DNA of 64,000 nt from Symbiodinium natans (Eukaryota; Sar; Dinophyceae; Suessiales; Symbiodiniaceae): assembly GCA_905221605.1 (NCBI GenBank), contig CAJNDS010001112.1, positions 881,472 to 945,471 on the forward strand. Direction: 5' to 3'. The notes below the pieces were generated by a model that had not been told where the DNA came from, ran no database searches, and saw nothing but the letters and a program-made list of their open reading frames with translations. Positions within the stretch are counted from its first letter, which is position 1. The number at the start of each line of letters is the position of its first letter. This document shows positions 22,101-37,100 of this stretch, in pieces. The position numbers were made by a program, and so were the translations under genes.

Positions 22101-25100
22101 CACCAACCTGCTGCAACCACTGAGGAAGGGACATCGCTGTCGTTGGCCGACTCGTTTCCAGCATACGAAGCAGGAGCATCGTCTTCCTGCAACAGCTGGA
22201 TGCTTGCATCTCACGCAGCCTTGAATGCATAACACCACATGGCCGCATGGTGTTTCGTTGTATCCGACAAGCTAGGTCATTGCTGCCAATAGACTTGCAG
22301 CATTGCTCTCGCTGCTCTTCTGAGCATTGCTATGTCGTTTCGGATCCGAGGACCAGCGAAGATCATATGTTGCTCCCCTTGTCAAGCCATTACTTGAACA
22401 TCGCCTGTAGCTGATTGCAGTCCAAGACGCTTGAAGATTTGAAGAGCCATTGCCTTGCTTGGTTGACTGTACCACATGCATGGGGAGCCCTCACGCGGAA
22501 ACATTAATAGAAAACACCACGGAAAGCAAAATCTCGGCTCATGTGACACACTCTGACGAAACAGCTGAATAGCAGTAGCAGCAAGCGACACGACAACCAC
22601 TCACAACCTCACGGAAGTTGTCTCACCATACTGCTATGCACCCGTGCACCGCTCTATCAACACGTGCCAGAAAATCAACGAACCATCTTGGCACCAAACC
22701 TCTGCATGCCCCGAGCTGCTGCTGTTCAACATCGCATCTGAAACGTTTTCAGTCCTTAGAACATCTTGTCAACCCCCATGCTCTTTCAACGGAGCACTTC
22801 ATGTTGAACCTTTGCAAGGTTCGCGCACGGCTTCCAGTTGTGCCAAAACAGCATGCAGTGAAAATGAAGAACTCTGCACCAGGATCTGCACCACGATCTA
22901 CGACGAGACTCCAATCTGACAGGTTCCCATCGGTGCTTTCTGGCTCGACCGACTCATTCACCTCTTCCCAAACATCTTCGGAGACATTCCAGGTTTCATT
23001 GGGAACGTCGGTCTCGTTCCAGCCCTGAGCCTGCCCGTCGAAAACACAACTTCTGCAGAACTATAGCAACACAAGCGGCAGTGTGTCTCAAACATTCTCA
23101 AATGCATGTATATGGCTCTGGGCTTCTTGTCTGAATGGCTGCCGGCCACTGGCAAAAGACGACACACTGAAGTGCTCCTGTACACCAACCCGCTGCAACC
23201 ACTGAGGAAGGGACATCGCTGTCGTTGGCCGACTCGTTTCCAGCATAAGAAGCAGGAGCATCGTCTTCCTGCAAAAGCTGGATGCTTGCATCTCACGCAG
23301 CCTTGAATGCATAACACCACATGGCCGCAGGGTGTTTCGTTGTATCCGACAGGCTAGGTCATTGCCGCCAATAGACTTGCAGCATTGCTCTCGCTGCTCT
23401 TCTGAGCATTGCTATGTCGTTTCGGATCCGAGGACCAGCGAAGATCATATGTTGCTCCCCTTGTCAAGCCAGTACTTTAACCTGTAGCTGATTGCAGTCC
23501 AAGACGCTTGAAGATTTGAAGAGCCATTGCCTTGCTTGGTTGACCGTACCACATGCATGGGGATCCCTCATGCGGAAACATTAAAAGAAAAAACACGCAA
23601 TGCAAAATCTCGGCTCATGTGACACATGCTGACGAAACAGCTGAATAGCAGTAGCAGCAAGCGACACGACAACCACTCACAACCTCACAGACGTTCTCAC
23701 CATACTGCTGTGCACCAGTGCACCGCTCTATCAACACGTGCCAGAAAATCAACGAACCACCTTGACACCAAACCTCTGCATGCCCCGAGCTGCTGCTGTT
23801 CAACATCGCATCTGAAACGTTTTCAGTCCTTAGAACATCTTGTCAACGCTCATGCTCTTTCAACGGAGCACTTCATGTTGAACCTTTGCAAGGTTCGCGC
23901 ACGGCTTCCAGGTGTGCCAAAACAGCATGCAGTGAAAATGAAGAACTCTGCACCAGGATCTGCACCACGATCTACGACGAGACTCCAATCTGACAGGTTC
24001 CCATCGGTGCTTTCTGGCTCGGCCGACTCATTCACCTCTTCCCAAACATCTTCGGAGACATTCCAGGTTTCATTGGGAACGTCGGTCTCGTTCCAGCCCT
24101 GAGCCTGCCCGCCGAAAACACAGCTTCTGCAGAACCATAGCAGCACAAGCGGCATTGTGTCTCAAACGTTCTCAAATGCATGTATATGGCACTGGGCTTC
24201 TTGTCTGAATGGCTGCCGGCCACTGGCAAAAGACGACACACTGAAGTGCTCCTGTACACCAACCCGCTGCAACCACTGAGGAAGGGACATCGCTGTCGTT
24301 GGCCGACTCGTTTCCAGCATAAGAAGCAGGCGCATCGTCTTCCTGCAAAAGCTGGATGCTTGCATCTCACACGGCCTTGACTGCGTAACACCGCGGGCCA
24401 TATGGTGATTCCTTGTAACGGACAAGCTGGGTCAATGCTGCTGGTAGACTTGTGGCATTGCTCTCGCTTCTGGGCATTGCTATGTCGTTTGACCAAATGT
24501 CGTTCGCATGTCCAGCCATTACTTGAGCTTCGCTATAACTGATTGCAGGCCACGACGCCTGAACTTTTGAAGAGCCATTGCCTTGCTTGGTTGACAGTAT
24601 CACACTTGCAAGGAAACAGAAGAGTAGAAAAAGGAAAGCTGAACCTCGGCTCATGTGACACGCTGACGCAACAGCATGAATAGCAGTAGCACGGAGCAAC
24701 ACCACAACTACACGCAGCCTCACGGAAGTTGTCTCACCACATATTGCTGTGCACCAGTGCACCGCTCTGTCAACACGTGTCAAAAAATCAACGAACCACC
24801 TTGACACCAAACCTCTGCATGCCCCGAGCTGCTGCTGTTCAACATCGCATCTGACACGTTTTCTGTCCTTAGATCATCTTGTCAATGCTTATGTTCTTTC
24901 AATCTGGCACTTCAGTTTTAAAACCCCCGCAAGGTTTGTTCTTGGCTTCCATTTGCATCAACAAACAACAAGCAAATGCATGACCCTGCACAACGACCTG
25001 CACCATGATCGAAGACGAGATTCCACTCTGACAGGTTCCCGTCGATGCTTTCTGGCTCGACCGACTCATTCACATCTTCCCAAATATCTTCGGAGACGTT

Positions 25101-28100
25101 CCAGGTTTCATTGGGAACATCGGTCTCGTTCCAGCCCTGAGCCGCCGCAGACAAACTTTTCTGAAGAGCTCAAGCAACAGAAGCAGCAGAGTGTTTCTCA
25201 AAAACATATTTGTGGCTCTGGGCTTCTTGTCTGAATGGATGTCGGCCACTGGCAAAGACGACACACTGAAGTGCTCCTGTACACCAACCTGCTGCAACCC
25301 CGAGGAAGGGACGTCGCTGTCGTTGGCCGACGCGTTTCCAGCACTCACAATGTCCTGCAGGGATGTTCATTGGGGTAGTTCTCTAGAGTAAAGTCCCCTG
25401 TTGGGGTCCTTACTCTAGGGTGCCGTACTAGATATACATACATATATGCAAGAGGAATACCATTTGATAAGAAACTATACCCTAAACCCTATATAAACCC
25501 TAAACCCTAAACCCTAAACCCTAAACCCTAAACCCTAAACCCTAAACCCTGCACAACCAAACGGGATTCTACAATTTCTTGGCTGGGCCGTAGGCTGTCG
25601 AGCCATCAGCGGTCCAAGCCCCGGGTAGCTTTGAGGATCCAAGGAAAAAAACAGAACCAAAGAGGGTTTAGGGTTTAGGGTTTAGGGTTTAGGGTTTAGG
25701 GTTTAGGGTTTAGGCCCTACTAGGTAGCCTATGATGCAGGCAATTAGGGTGTAGAGTCTAGAGTTTAGTATAACCCCTATATGCTGTTCTGGTAACTCTT
25801 AAGTTAGGCTCCTACTCGATCGGCTGAACAAATCGCCGTCGATCAGCAGCGAATTGCGCGTGCTGACAGTTGCAAGCCGAGTGGCATGAAGATTCAACAA
25901 GCCATTGCCTTGCTGGCTGAGACCCTAGACCCTACACCCTCTCTCTCTTAAACCTAAACCCTAAACCCTGAACCCCAAACCCTAAACTAAACCCTAAGCC
26001 ATTGCCCTGCTGGCTGAAAACGTGGTAGTGGCGCATTGCTTGGTGGAAGTTTTTGTTGCTTGGGCTAAATCGGAAATCGAAAGTTGAAGACGAATAAGTT
26101 TTGGGTAGTGGCCGGAAACCATGGTCAAAGATGGTAGGGCACACTAACAAACGATAAGCACGCTTGTGATCGGAAACCTGCTTGAAGCTGACATGGACAC
26201 ATGAATCATGACTCAGGATCAGTAGAAATCACACACATCTGGCGCATCCTCACAGATGATCTACGCCACTGCATACCGCCATACATTGGCCACACCGCTC
26301 AAGATGAAATCTCTTGCAAAGCCCAAACCATGAAACCCAAGTTGCTGCCATTTGCCTGCTCTGACGAATTCCTTAGATATTCGTCAGGTGGGAGATGTAC
26401 TCAAGGCCCACGCTTTAAGCCTGCATGTGCCTCAGACTTCACGTAAGCCATTTGCAAGGTTTGCCCGTTCAGTCCTGTAGTCTTTTGAGAATCAAGACAA
26501 CACCCGAACCAAAGCAATACGCTGCTCAGGCAACACTTTAGCCAACAAATTAAACGAAACATGCTGGGACCTGAGACAAAGGCTCCAGTCGGAGAGGTTT
26601 CCATCGATGCCGTCCAGCACGACCGACTCATTGGCATCTTCCCCGACATCTTCGGACGCATTGCTTGCTTCAGGAACGACCCAGGTCTCGTTGAGAACGT
26701 GGGTTTCGTTCCAGCCCTGAGACCACCGCAACACGCGAGGGCTTGCCACGGGTGTCATGCTCCCAGTGTGATTTGTGCCGAACATGTCGCCACAACAACT
26801 TTGAGTACTGAGGCAGGGGCATCGCTGTCGTTGGCCGTTTCATTTCCGGCAAGGGCGTCCTGAAAAGATCGATGCCCGCACACCCACGGATTCCGGAACT
26901 TCTGCAGAACTTCTGGCGGCAAACCGAGTCGCGGGAAGCTTCGCGGAATCATTGCCTTGCTCGCTATTTAAGTCGGACGTGACACTTGTGAGGGGTCCGG
27001 AGAAGAGAATCTTGGAGGTGCGGCGGTAGCCAGAAACAGCCCGAACACTGCTGCACACATAGAGACCAATACTCCAAGAGGACCTACAAGCTACGAGTAT
27101 GACGAACAGCCACAAGCACCTGCAACGCAAAATTTCCCGACGATCGTGGCTGGTGTCGACACTATATATAGTTAGCATAGGGCATGCCCGTTTTCGGTTG
27201 TTACATCACCGTCAACCAAATAGTAGCCATTATATCCTAAAACACATTACCATATAGAAATTATCCTATTTATCAGGTGATGTAACATCCGAAACTGGGC
27301 AAGGTTAGGTTTATTCAATTTATGGTTCATAGTATGGGTAGTAGGGTGGTTTCAATAATAATTTAATTTTATTATTAAATTATTATTGGTTTAACATTTA
27401 TTGTTTTAAGTATTCGCCGTAATCTTCTTCCATTTTTTGAATACTTATATTAATCCATTTAACAGCATGTTTTGGTTTTGCATCTAAATATTTGGTGTCC
27501 TTGCTTCCTCCGTTCTGACATAGTATTTCAATATGCTCAATCAGTTCAGAGTATTTGTTAATTAACTGTCTATCTTCTTGGACTTTTCCTTCTAAAAAGG
27601 AAATATCATTCTTAACATTACAAACATCTTCGTCATCAAAGATACCTTCGTATTTCTTCAATAACTTTATTAACTCATGAATTTTATTTAGATATTCAGT
27701 CTCACTAATCTTTATTTGGTATATCTTTTTGATGTACTTCAATTGGGTCTTATAAGTTTTCAGATTTGTATAATCCATTTCCACTATAATATATTAAGTC
27801 GATATTTCTTTAAGTGCTTTTTTCTTAAGAACCTTTGCACAAGAAAACTTTGTGGTGCTTTCAATCATAATATTATTTTATTAATAATATTATGGTTGCT
27901 TATTTGTTATTATATTCAATCTTCTTCTTCAAATATATCACGTAAATATTCATATATAGCTTTTAAATCAAAATATTTTCTGTAAAGACCTGCTTGAGAC
28001 TGAAAATAAAGGAACAAAATATCAACCATAATGTCACATATATATTCTTCATATTTATTTCTATATTTACAAGTCTCTCCTTCAAAGTCCCATTTTCCAT

Positions 28101-31100
28101 AAAGATAATAGATGTTATAATCCAACAACCAGAACATTCGGTATTCATCAATCATTTTTATGTTCTTCGTATCATTCAAGAATTTTTTATATAATGGTTT
28201 TAATTCACTTTTTGATTTGTCTACAATGTCTTTCAAATAGTTCTTCTTATCTTTTAAATTTGTTAGTTTATTGTATCCATTATCAAAATGATTTAATATA
28301 CAATGTATTTGTCTATGTTCTACTCTTTTGTAATTGGGATGTACGATTAATCTGTGGTCACCATATTTTTCAGCATATTCTTTTTCATGCTCATGCATTT
28401 TATGACAAAATGCACAAGTTGTATATGACAAAATGTTATTAGTAATATTACCATCAAATAACTGATTTAATATTACCACTCTTCTGCTCTTGTAACTGGT
28501 ACAATACTTGCACTTAAAACCCAAATTGAATGTTTCCATGTTATAATATATTAAGTCGTTATTTCTTTAAGTGTTTTTTCTTAAGAAACCTTCCATAAGA
28601 AAACCCCCCGTGATCATTCCTTCCCTTTAAGTCTAGATTTCTCATTATTATTGAAACAAGCCCTACAAGTTTTATTGTATATTCTTTTGGAATGTTTACT
28701 TACAAACTCATCTACATATTTTACTTGCTTACATGCTTTACATTGCATGTATCTTACTCTACAAACTCTACCAACATCAAAGTCAACAACAATATTATCA
28801 TCTAATTCACTCATTATTATTAGATGATAATATTATGCATAGGTTTTCGTTTCCTCGTTATACTTTATATTGTAATAGTCAAGGGTTGTTTGTTTCGGTT
28901 GTAAAATTTCCTTGTTATTCAGTTTAGTCAAATATGTATTCTTCTTATTTTCATACGTTGCATCAACTGGTGCTCTGTTAAAGTTTCTTGTAGACCTTTC
29001 ATTTAGTAATTTCTCTATCCTCTCCAGTCTCAGTATGACGTCTTGCTTGAAGTCAGGTTTATCACCCATATACTTACATATACATTAAGTTTTTAAATAA
29101 AAACTTTTATAATAAAACTTTTATATTAAAATTTTCATAAACTGAATTATGAAAATTCTAAATTCCAAACTAATTAGGGATATATCTTATGTATATCCAA
29201 ATTATGTAAGTGTTCCAAGATACTCCCCTTTCTCTTGCTCACTTACGATGTCTGGGTCTCACACAATTTAGGAGCAATGGGCGCACATTCGGGGTGTTCA
29301 TCCTGTTTCATTTCTTTCCGGAGAATTCAAAAGAACTTTACACTGTCAATATATATTAGATTTTAACTTTTAAATATTAATCCAAAATATTCAAATTTGT
29401 TTTCAATTGTTTAACATCTTTTTTTACTTCTTCTACGTCTTCTTCAATTTTATCTAGTCTTTCCTCACACTCTTCGGGTGTAATTGTCCGATTTTGACTC
29501 CATCCTGTGCTACAAAGTTCAACGCCTCCAGTTTGTGGTGCTATATCTGGTTTAAATATTCCATCGTCTGGTGATACGTTCCTGCCTTTTCCAATGCGAA
29601 AGCTAGAACGGTCTTCTACAACATTAACAACAACCTTATCATTTTCTGTTGTTGTTTTAGTTTCTTTATGGTATGTGTTTCTCTTACATCTACAAAATAG
29701 ACAATTAATGCCATCTTTATTTACACTTACGCCGCCATCAGTTCCATCTTTATTATTCTCTTTGTTTGAATCGCTCATATATAAATGTATATTAGTTTTT
29801 CTTCAATTTTAAATATTGCAAAATCCCTTTACATATTTCCAACACCGAGTAGCAACACCTACGATATCTAGGCGTTGTTATTATTATCTGTTCTATTTCT
29901 TCAAGGTTGTCAATGACATCAATGCAATCACCGTAATTCATATATTATAACATATAATTTTTCTAACTAATATTAATAATGAACGAGAATGTTCCGACGG
30001 TAGAACCAATTGATATACCCAAGTACCAGTTCAAAAACAGTAAGTATGAAATGATGCCATCCTTACCAGCGAGAATGTTGGCTGTGGCTTCCAGTACAGG
30101 CGGTAAAACAGTTTTGATACAGAACTTAATATTGAAGATTTACCGCAATAGCTTTGAGAGAATCTATATATTCAGTCCTAGTGTGGATGTGGACGACACG
30201 TGGAATGCAGTGAAGAAGTACATAAAGGATGTAATGAAAGTGGACTCGGAAAAGGAACAGATATATTTCAATCATTACGACGCAACTGCCTTACAGAAAA
30301 TAATAGACACCCAACACAAGGTAATAGAGTTCCAGAAGAAGAACAAAGACAAGGATTTATTCAGTATACTAATAGTCATTGATGATTTCGCGGACGACCC
30401 AAAATTTGTAAGGTACTCAAGTATCTTGCACGGATTGTTCACAAGAGGTAGACATAACGCAATTTCAGTGATACTGTCCACTCAGAAGTACAACGTGCTA
30501 GCTCCAATAATTAGGCTCAATGCATCGGCACTGTTTGTGTTCAGACTCAAGAACATGAATGAAGTCAATGCATTTTTAGAAGAGAATAGCGCGCTGGTAA
30601 ACAAGCAACAGTTATATGAAATGTACCAACTGGCGATAAACGATGCTCCATATAGCTTCTTGTACATAAACACGAATGCAAAAGATGCAAATAACATGTT
30701 CTACATCAGATTTGAGAAGGTCTTAAGGACTGATGAAGATGATTAATAATTATATCAAAATAATATTATTAATCATCAGAATAATGAGAAACTACAACAG
30801 TTAAACGGTAAGCATTTAGAAGAAGTACCGCAATATCCTTTGTTTTTGTTTTTCAACTGTTCTATTTCATCTTCTAACTTTTGTATCTTCTCTGTTAAAT
30901 CTTGGATGGTGTTAAATATAATTAACTCCGACTTAATCTTTTGTAGTTGCTCATCTAACTTCTTTTCAATTGCATCGTCCATCGTAGGCATTATATATTA
31001 ATTTAGAATTTAGTTTTTACTTTTGGCTTTTGCCTTCGCCTTTGCTTTCGGGCTTTCCTCGCCTTTTAATTTACGAATTTCCTTTTTGAGTTCTTCTACT

Positions 31101-34100
31101 TCATTTATTGTTGCTTGTAAAGCGCTCCATATAATAGGAACACAAGACGTATAATCAAACTTTAAATATCCATCTTTGCCCTCTTTAACTATATTTTGCC
31201 ATTCATTCGGAACTTTCTTAGTTAAAAAGTCATTAGCAATAAAACCACAGCACGATTTACCTTTTTGTCTATTATCCACAAAATGATAAGTTTTTGGAAC
31301 AATGTATTTAACTAATTCAATTGCTTGTTTCTGGTTAAGTTCCTTAATATCTTTCTTCAATCGTTTATCGGAACTTGGAATTAAAGACCCTGTGTATTCA
31401 ATATCACCATTAACCAGAATTCCACTTGGCGAAATTGAAAATACATCATTACTTACTGAAACACTACCAAAATAAAATGCATATTCCCCACCTGCATCAG
31501 TATTTAAAAACTGTATCTGGTCTACTGTGCTTATTGTCTCTTGTGTTATTTCTAAATTATTCATTTTAACTTTCGCTTCACTTAATGATAATTCGGGTGT
31601 GCTTCCTATCGTTCCTATGATAAAATTTATTGCCCTGTCTGTGTCTCCATTTCTTAAAACTAAATCATAATCACTACCATTTAAATTTTCATATATTGCT
31701 GATGAATGTTGAAATAACAAATCTCCCCATACCCTTAATGCTCCTTCTGCTGTTATATCTCCTATACTATTAAAAGTCTGATTGTTTGTAACTGCTCTGT
31801 TTAAGGTAATTCCGTTAGTGTCATTTAACTGCAACGCTATAGTCCCTGTAGTTGGGTCGGTTGTTCTATCAGACTGTAATGAAAAATTTATCTCTTCTGT
31901 TGATATAACATTTAATGAGTTATTAACGTCAGCTCTTTGAAATATTCTTCCATCAGTGCTTAAGAACTGTTGTCCTAAAAATGTGGCATCGTTTTCTACT
32001 CTTGTTTCGTTAAAATTACTTATGCCTCCTACTGTTAAATGATATGAAAAATTATATTGTCTTCCTATTCCTACTGTTGCTGTTGTTTGACTTCCTATTC
32101 TTAAACGATAATCACCTCCTGTGTCGTGTAAAATCATTTCCGTTCCATTTGCTGGATTACTTGGGTTCATACATCTAAAATTTCTGTTCCTGAATTCAAA
32201 AACTCCTTGAGTGTCTCTAACTCTTAAATTATAATTAGCATCTCCACTATTTCTGAACATATCTATACCTGCTGTTGGTAATTGAATATCTCCTGTGTTA
32301 TTTGTTAAATCTATATTATTATCTACTCTTAAATTTTGTCTAATAATAGCACTATCAACAACATCTAATGTATAACCACCTGTTAATGTTTCTACTCCTG
32401 TATCTACTAATATTGAATGCGTTTTAACATATTCATTAGCATTATTATTTAAATTTAATATTCTTCCAGTATCACCAACGGAATTATAACAGTCAATACT
32501 ATCATTATTAAAAGTAATGTAATTATCAGTATTTCTAACTGTAAATGATAAATTAGCATCTGCTGTATTTTCTACCACTAGCCCGCCAGTTGGTACTGCT
32601 ATTTTACCACTCATTTTATAACCTGCATTATTATTAGATAAATCAAGTTGTTTAATAGCATCATCTGATGTATTATTACAAAATATTTTATCTCCTTGTA
32701 AAGTTATATAACTTGTAGCGTTTTTAAATTCTGCTAATACTTTATCACCTCCTCCTGTTTGGTTGCTAAATACTAATCCTGCTACTGGCGATATATTTAT
32801 GGTTGAATTATTTAATGTTAATCCGCTATGAATAACAGTTGGGGCGGAACAATCAATGATAGGATTGGCACTAAATCTATCAGTAAAATCTGATTTTGGA
32901 ACTCGTAAGTCTAATAGATTGTCAATTTCTGTATCTGTGTAACCACCACCTGCTCCTACTAATCCATCTACCTCTGTTTTAGTATAATAATTGTTTCCTA
33001 ACTGCGTGTTAGTCTGGTAATTCGTTGATAAATTTGTATCTATTTCGGATTTATTATAGTAATTAACGGCTAGTTGGGCATTGGTTTGGTAATTAGTAGA
33101 TAAGTTTGTATCAATTTGTGTTGATGTATAATAATTACTAAATGTTGCATCAATTTCTGTTTTATTATAAAAATTAGTGGCTAATACTGTATTAGTTTGA
33201 TAATTATTAGTTAAATCAGTATTAATAGCATTAATATTATTAAAGTTTTGCAGTTGCTTGGTGTTCAGAACATCAATAGCATCGGTGTTTGCTTGTATAT
33301 CTGCAGAGTTCGCAGTGTTTATGCTTGTTAGTTCTGCCTTGGTGGCATACGTATCCGATATTTCACTAACGCCTGTTGAAGACGATAAATAAAACTTGTC
33401 TGCGTAAATTGATGTAAGGTTGTTTAATGAAGCCATTATAAATATTAATACGTGAGAAATTAATATTTATATTGAAAATTTCTGTTTATAAACTTATCAG
33501 TCAAGAACTGTTGAGGCACTTTCACTTAGCTCAAATATATGTTCTGACACGGCTGTTATGAAAACTCTTTCAATTCCTAGTGCAAAATTTGCGTTTGCTC
33601 CTTTGATTTTAAACGTGATTAAGCTTCCCATTTTAGTGTTAGTTCCAGTAAAATTCATATCAGGTTGCTTGTCAAAGTTAATTCCTCCAATGAACTTATC
33701 ATTAGCGTATCTATAAATGTCAATTGAAAAGCCATCGTAATAAGGGCTCATTACATTAACCGCGCGACGAAGGAAGTACATAAATTCACTAATGCTAGAA
33801 ATTTCTTGTTCTGGGAATTTCTTGTTAGCTATCTGTATTTGCGCCGAGATTTGTTTGTCGGAATCAATGACACCTTCTAAATTATCAATAGTTACGGCCA
33901 TAGGATGAAAAAAGTAGTTCCATCTCTTTTTGTCATAATTACCTGCTGTGTTGTCATTATTGATATTGCTGTTGCTAAAGGTGAAGAACATCTGAGACAA
34001 ACGAGTTGAAGATTTAACGATGTTCATGTTGATTTCTGTGTTTCCTGCCGTGAAGGTTTGTGAAAATGAATGATAAGCCGGATAAACCATACGAAGCCTA

Positions 34101-37100
34101 CCCCCTTTCAATAAATGTGAAACTATGTTATTGTTAACGGTATTGTCCACCTGTATCAATTCACATCTTAAAATTGCATTCTGGATAGCCCAACTTGTGG
34201 TAGTATTGCGCGTTGTAAAATATAAGCCGTTTTCATCGTCTTCTGCTTGTGTTCCCGCTACTGTTGCTGAAGGTCGGACGACGGGTTCGCCTGCGTCTGA
34301 AACAATTTCAAAAATAAATTCAAGTGGACAATATCTGATTGGTGGATAATACCCAGATTGAACAAATCCACAAACGGGCTTGTGTCCCATTCTTACGAAC
34401 TTACCCTGTTCAATTCCGGTAGTATTAATTCGCGTTAGTTTTGGTACAACGACGCCTCGGTCATTTGCTCCTGTTGTTGCTGTTGCACTATGACTTTCAA
34501 TGTTATAAGCAAACAATCTATTAATTCTACTGTCATATCTTGTCAGACAACCTTCTTGAATATCGTCTAAATTTCTGACTTCTTCGCTTTTGAACGATTT
34601 CATTTCTTCGCACACTTGGTTGTAATTGTCAATGTCGTTTAACTGTTGTCCTGCCCCATTACATCTGTATCTTGTGAAAAATGCATGACTCTCACCTAAA
34701 GGACGTAAATACTGACCTGCTGTAGTGGATGTGTTAACAACATCAAAAAACAAACAAACGCTGGATAAATCAATATAATTATTGTCTTCGCCTGTGATTA
34801 CAAACTTTAAATATTTATTTCCATTTGAGGAACTAAAGATGTTTCCAGATACACTGGGGAAGTGAACTTGTTTTCTATCAGTTATGTAACTACTTGATTC
34901 AGGAAGACCGAACTGGAGGCTATTTATCATATTGTCGTTACTTTCAGCGAGTACTAAATCCATGTTATATATATTATTTAGATTTTTTATTATTACTATA
35001 TTTTTTATGGCTATTCAGATTATTATTATGTTTACTCTGTTTGTCGCTCGGTGGTAATATCGTAGTCTCTTCGTGTTTCTCAACTATTTCCCTTATTGTG
35101 TCGTATCCTGAGTGACTCAACTTCTTGTTCAACTTGGCTTTAAACTGTAGACTCTCTGATGGCTTGCCTACTCTGGTGGGTTCTTTTATATGTCTTGGTT
35201 TATTAAACATCATATTAATAATAAGTAGAAAATTATTATTATGATGCTTCTTGTTTGCTCATAAACTCTATGTGTCTTTTGCTTCTTTCGTGTCTGCGTA
35301 TATCCGATTTTCTACATTCAACACCACATACACACAAAACTTTGACTTTACTTTTCTCCTTTATCTCGTCCTTGTGTTCTTCATAGTACCTCTTACTGGT
35401 TGCTACTCGGTCATCTCTGGTTTTGTCATAGTACACTTTTTTCTTTACCAACAGTTGCTCGTGATTCTTTTCTCTCCACTCTTTGTTTGTTTGTGCTCTC
35501 TTTTCCTTGTTTTGTTCCCTATATTCTTGTTCGCTTCTCCCTGCAACATATCTGTTCAAGGTAGAAAACTCTCTTATCCTCTCTCCTTCTCGCTTTCTCA
35601 ACTGTTCTACATTCTCACATGGATACTCTTCCAACAGTTCAATATAAAAGTTTTCTACACCTATCTCATGCATTTTCTTATGTAGCTGCAGATGAAACAC
35701 TTTGTCACTTTTACATGATGCTCTATGGTCTACCATCCTTTTGGATAGTGGCTGGGTCGTAGAACCAATGTATACATCGTCTGTAACTGTGTTTAAAATC
35801 TTGTAAATCTTACTATTCTGATATGCCATACGGGTATATACGATTAAATGCGATTTTCTCTTTAAATGAAGCCCATTTCTGGAATAGATTCATCAATATT
35901 CATCAAGCCGTCAATATCGTGGTTTCTTACTGGGTTCAGGCTGTTTGTGTTGTAACTAATTGCCGCGGAGTCTAGTGAACTCACTAAATCACCAGCTTTT
36001 CTGAACCTTTTGTGTTGTTCCGTGGGTCTATCAAAACCAAAAACTGGTGATATCAAAGATACAACAGGTGCATCATATGTACGAGTCCATAGGTTTCTAT
36101 CAGGAAATTCCTTATTGAGTTCTAAAACTACAGAACCACCCATTGAATGCCCATAAAGTTTATTGACTTGCGGATTTTCCTCTAAGACTCTTTTCGCTTC
36201 CCTATATCTGTCCATATTTCTTATCTGACCTGTTTTAAGCATTGTAAAATTCTGTTTCCAATCATTAGCACTCACCGTTCCGCCGATATACATCTTGTTT
36301 CCCTTAACATAAATTTTATTATCTTTGTCGTAAGCCATCTTAATGCCCTGTGAGTTTGAAATCTTGTTGTTATCGTCAAGCATCTTGTTTAACTGTTGTT
36401 CTATTTTCATTGTATATAAATAAGATTATAAAAATATTTTATCAGTAATATATATTAATATGAGTTCTAGACCATTAACTTATAAAAAAGTGTACGTCAA
36501 TTCCAAATACAGAGTTTCCGATAGTAGGTCAACATCGGATTTCAAAATAGAATTACAAGACACCTTTGAAATACCCGAAAATACCATTATGCAAGTGCAC
36601 GAGGTGGCTATACCTAATGCTTGGTATTCCATCAACACAAACAATCAGAACCTATACTTTAGACATCAAATATTGCCACCTGCTACACCACAAGGAATAA
36701 CATACAGAAGGATAGAAATACCCATAGGAAACTATACCGCACCAGAACTAGCCACCGCAATACAAACACAGTTAAACACCTTCTTTGACAGTGGGGGTCG
36801 GACTGATTCATATTCTGCTACATATGACACTCTAACAAATAAAATAATAATATCGTCTAATTATAGTGAAGTTGTATTTATCCCTTTGACTGATGCAGAT
36901 GTGCCACCTGTTGCTGGTTCATTCTCTAATAGTGTTGATGTTAGTAATCTTAAATCAATAAATGAGGTATTAGGTTTCACTACAACTGTAGGCGATGCAT
37001 TCACTTCATCCTCTCCTTGGACAACTGGATTTATTAACTTATTAACTTACCCTGATGTATATATTTCTTGCCCTGAATTATCAAATAATAATTTTCATAG

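Larger units (their letters stand above)
16057..25360. repeat. Tandem array of ~0.9-1.1 kb cassette units
   Basis: The landmark GGTTCCCATC(G/C) of exon B recurs near 16,771, 17,796, 18,705, 19,681, 20,761, 21,840, 22,922, 23,996 and 25,034. Spacing is 0.91-1.03 kb in the older part and 1,074-1,082 bp in the central copies, which also share long stretches of nearly identical intron sequence. Recent unequal exchange or block duplication is the simplest explanation. Confidence 0.88.

Noticed and set aside
16392-25234. Plus-strand ORFs reading RLQSDRFPS…SQTSSETFQVSLGTSV in every array unit
   Set aside because: This is the complement of exon B. In diverged copies (57.2, 59.2, 60.5, 61.5 kb) the plus-strand peptide is lost while the minus-strand sequon pattern is kept.
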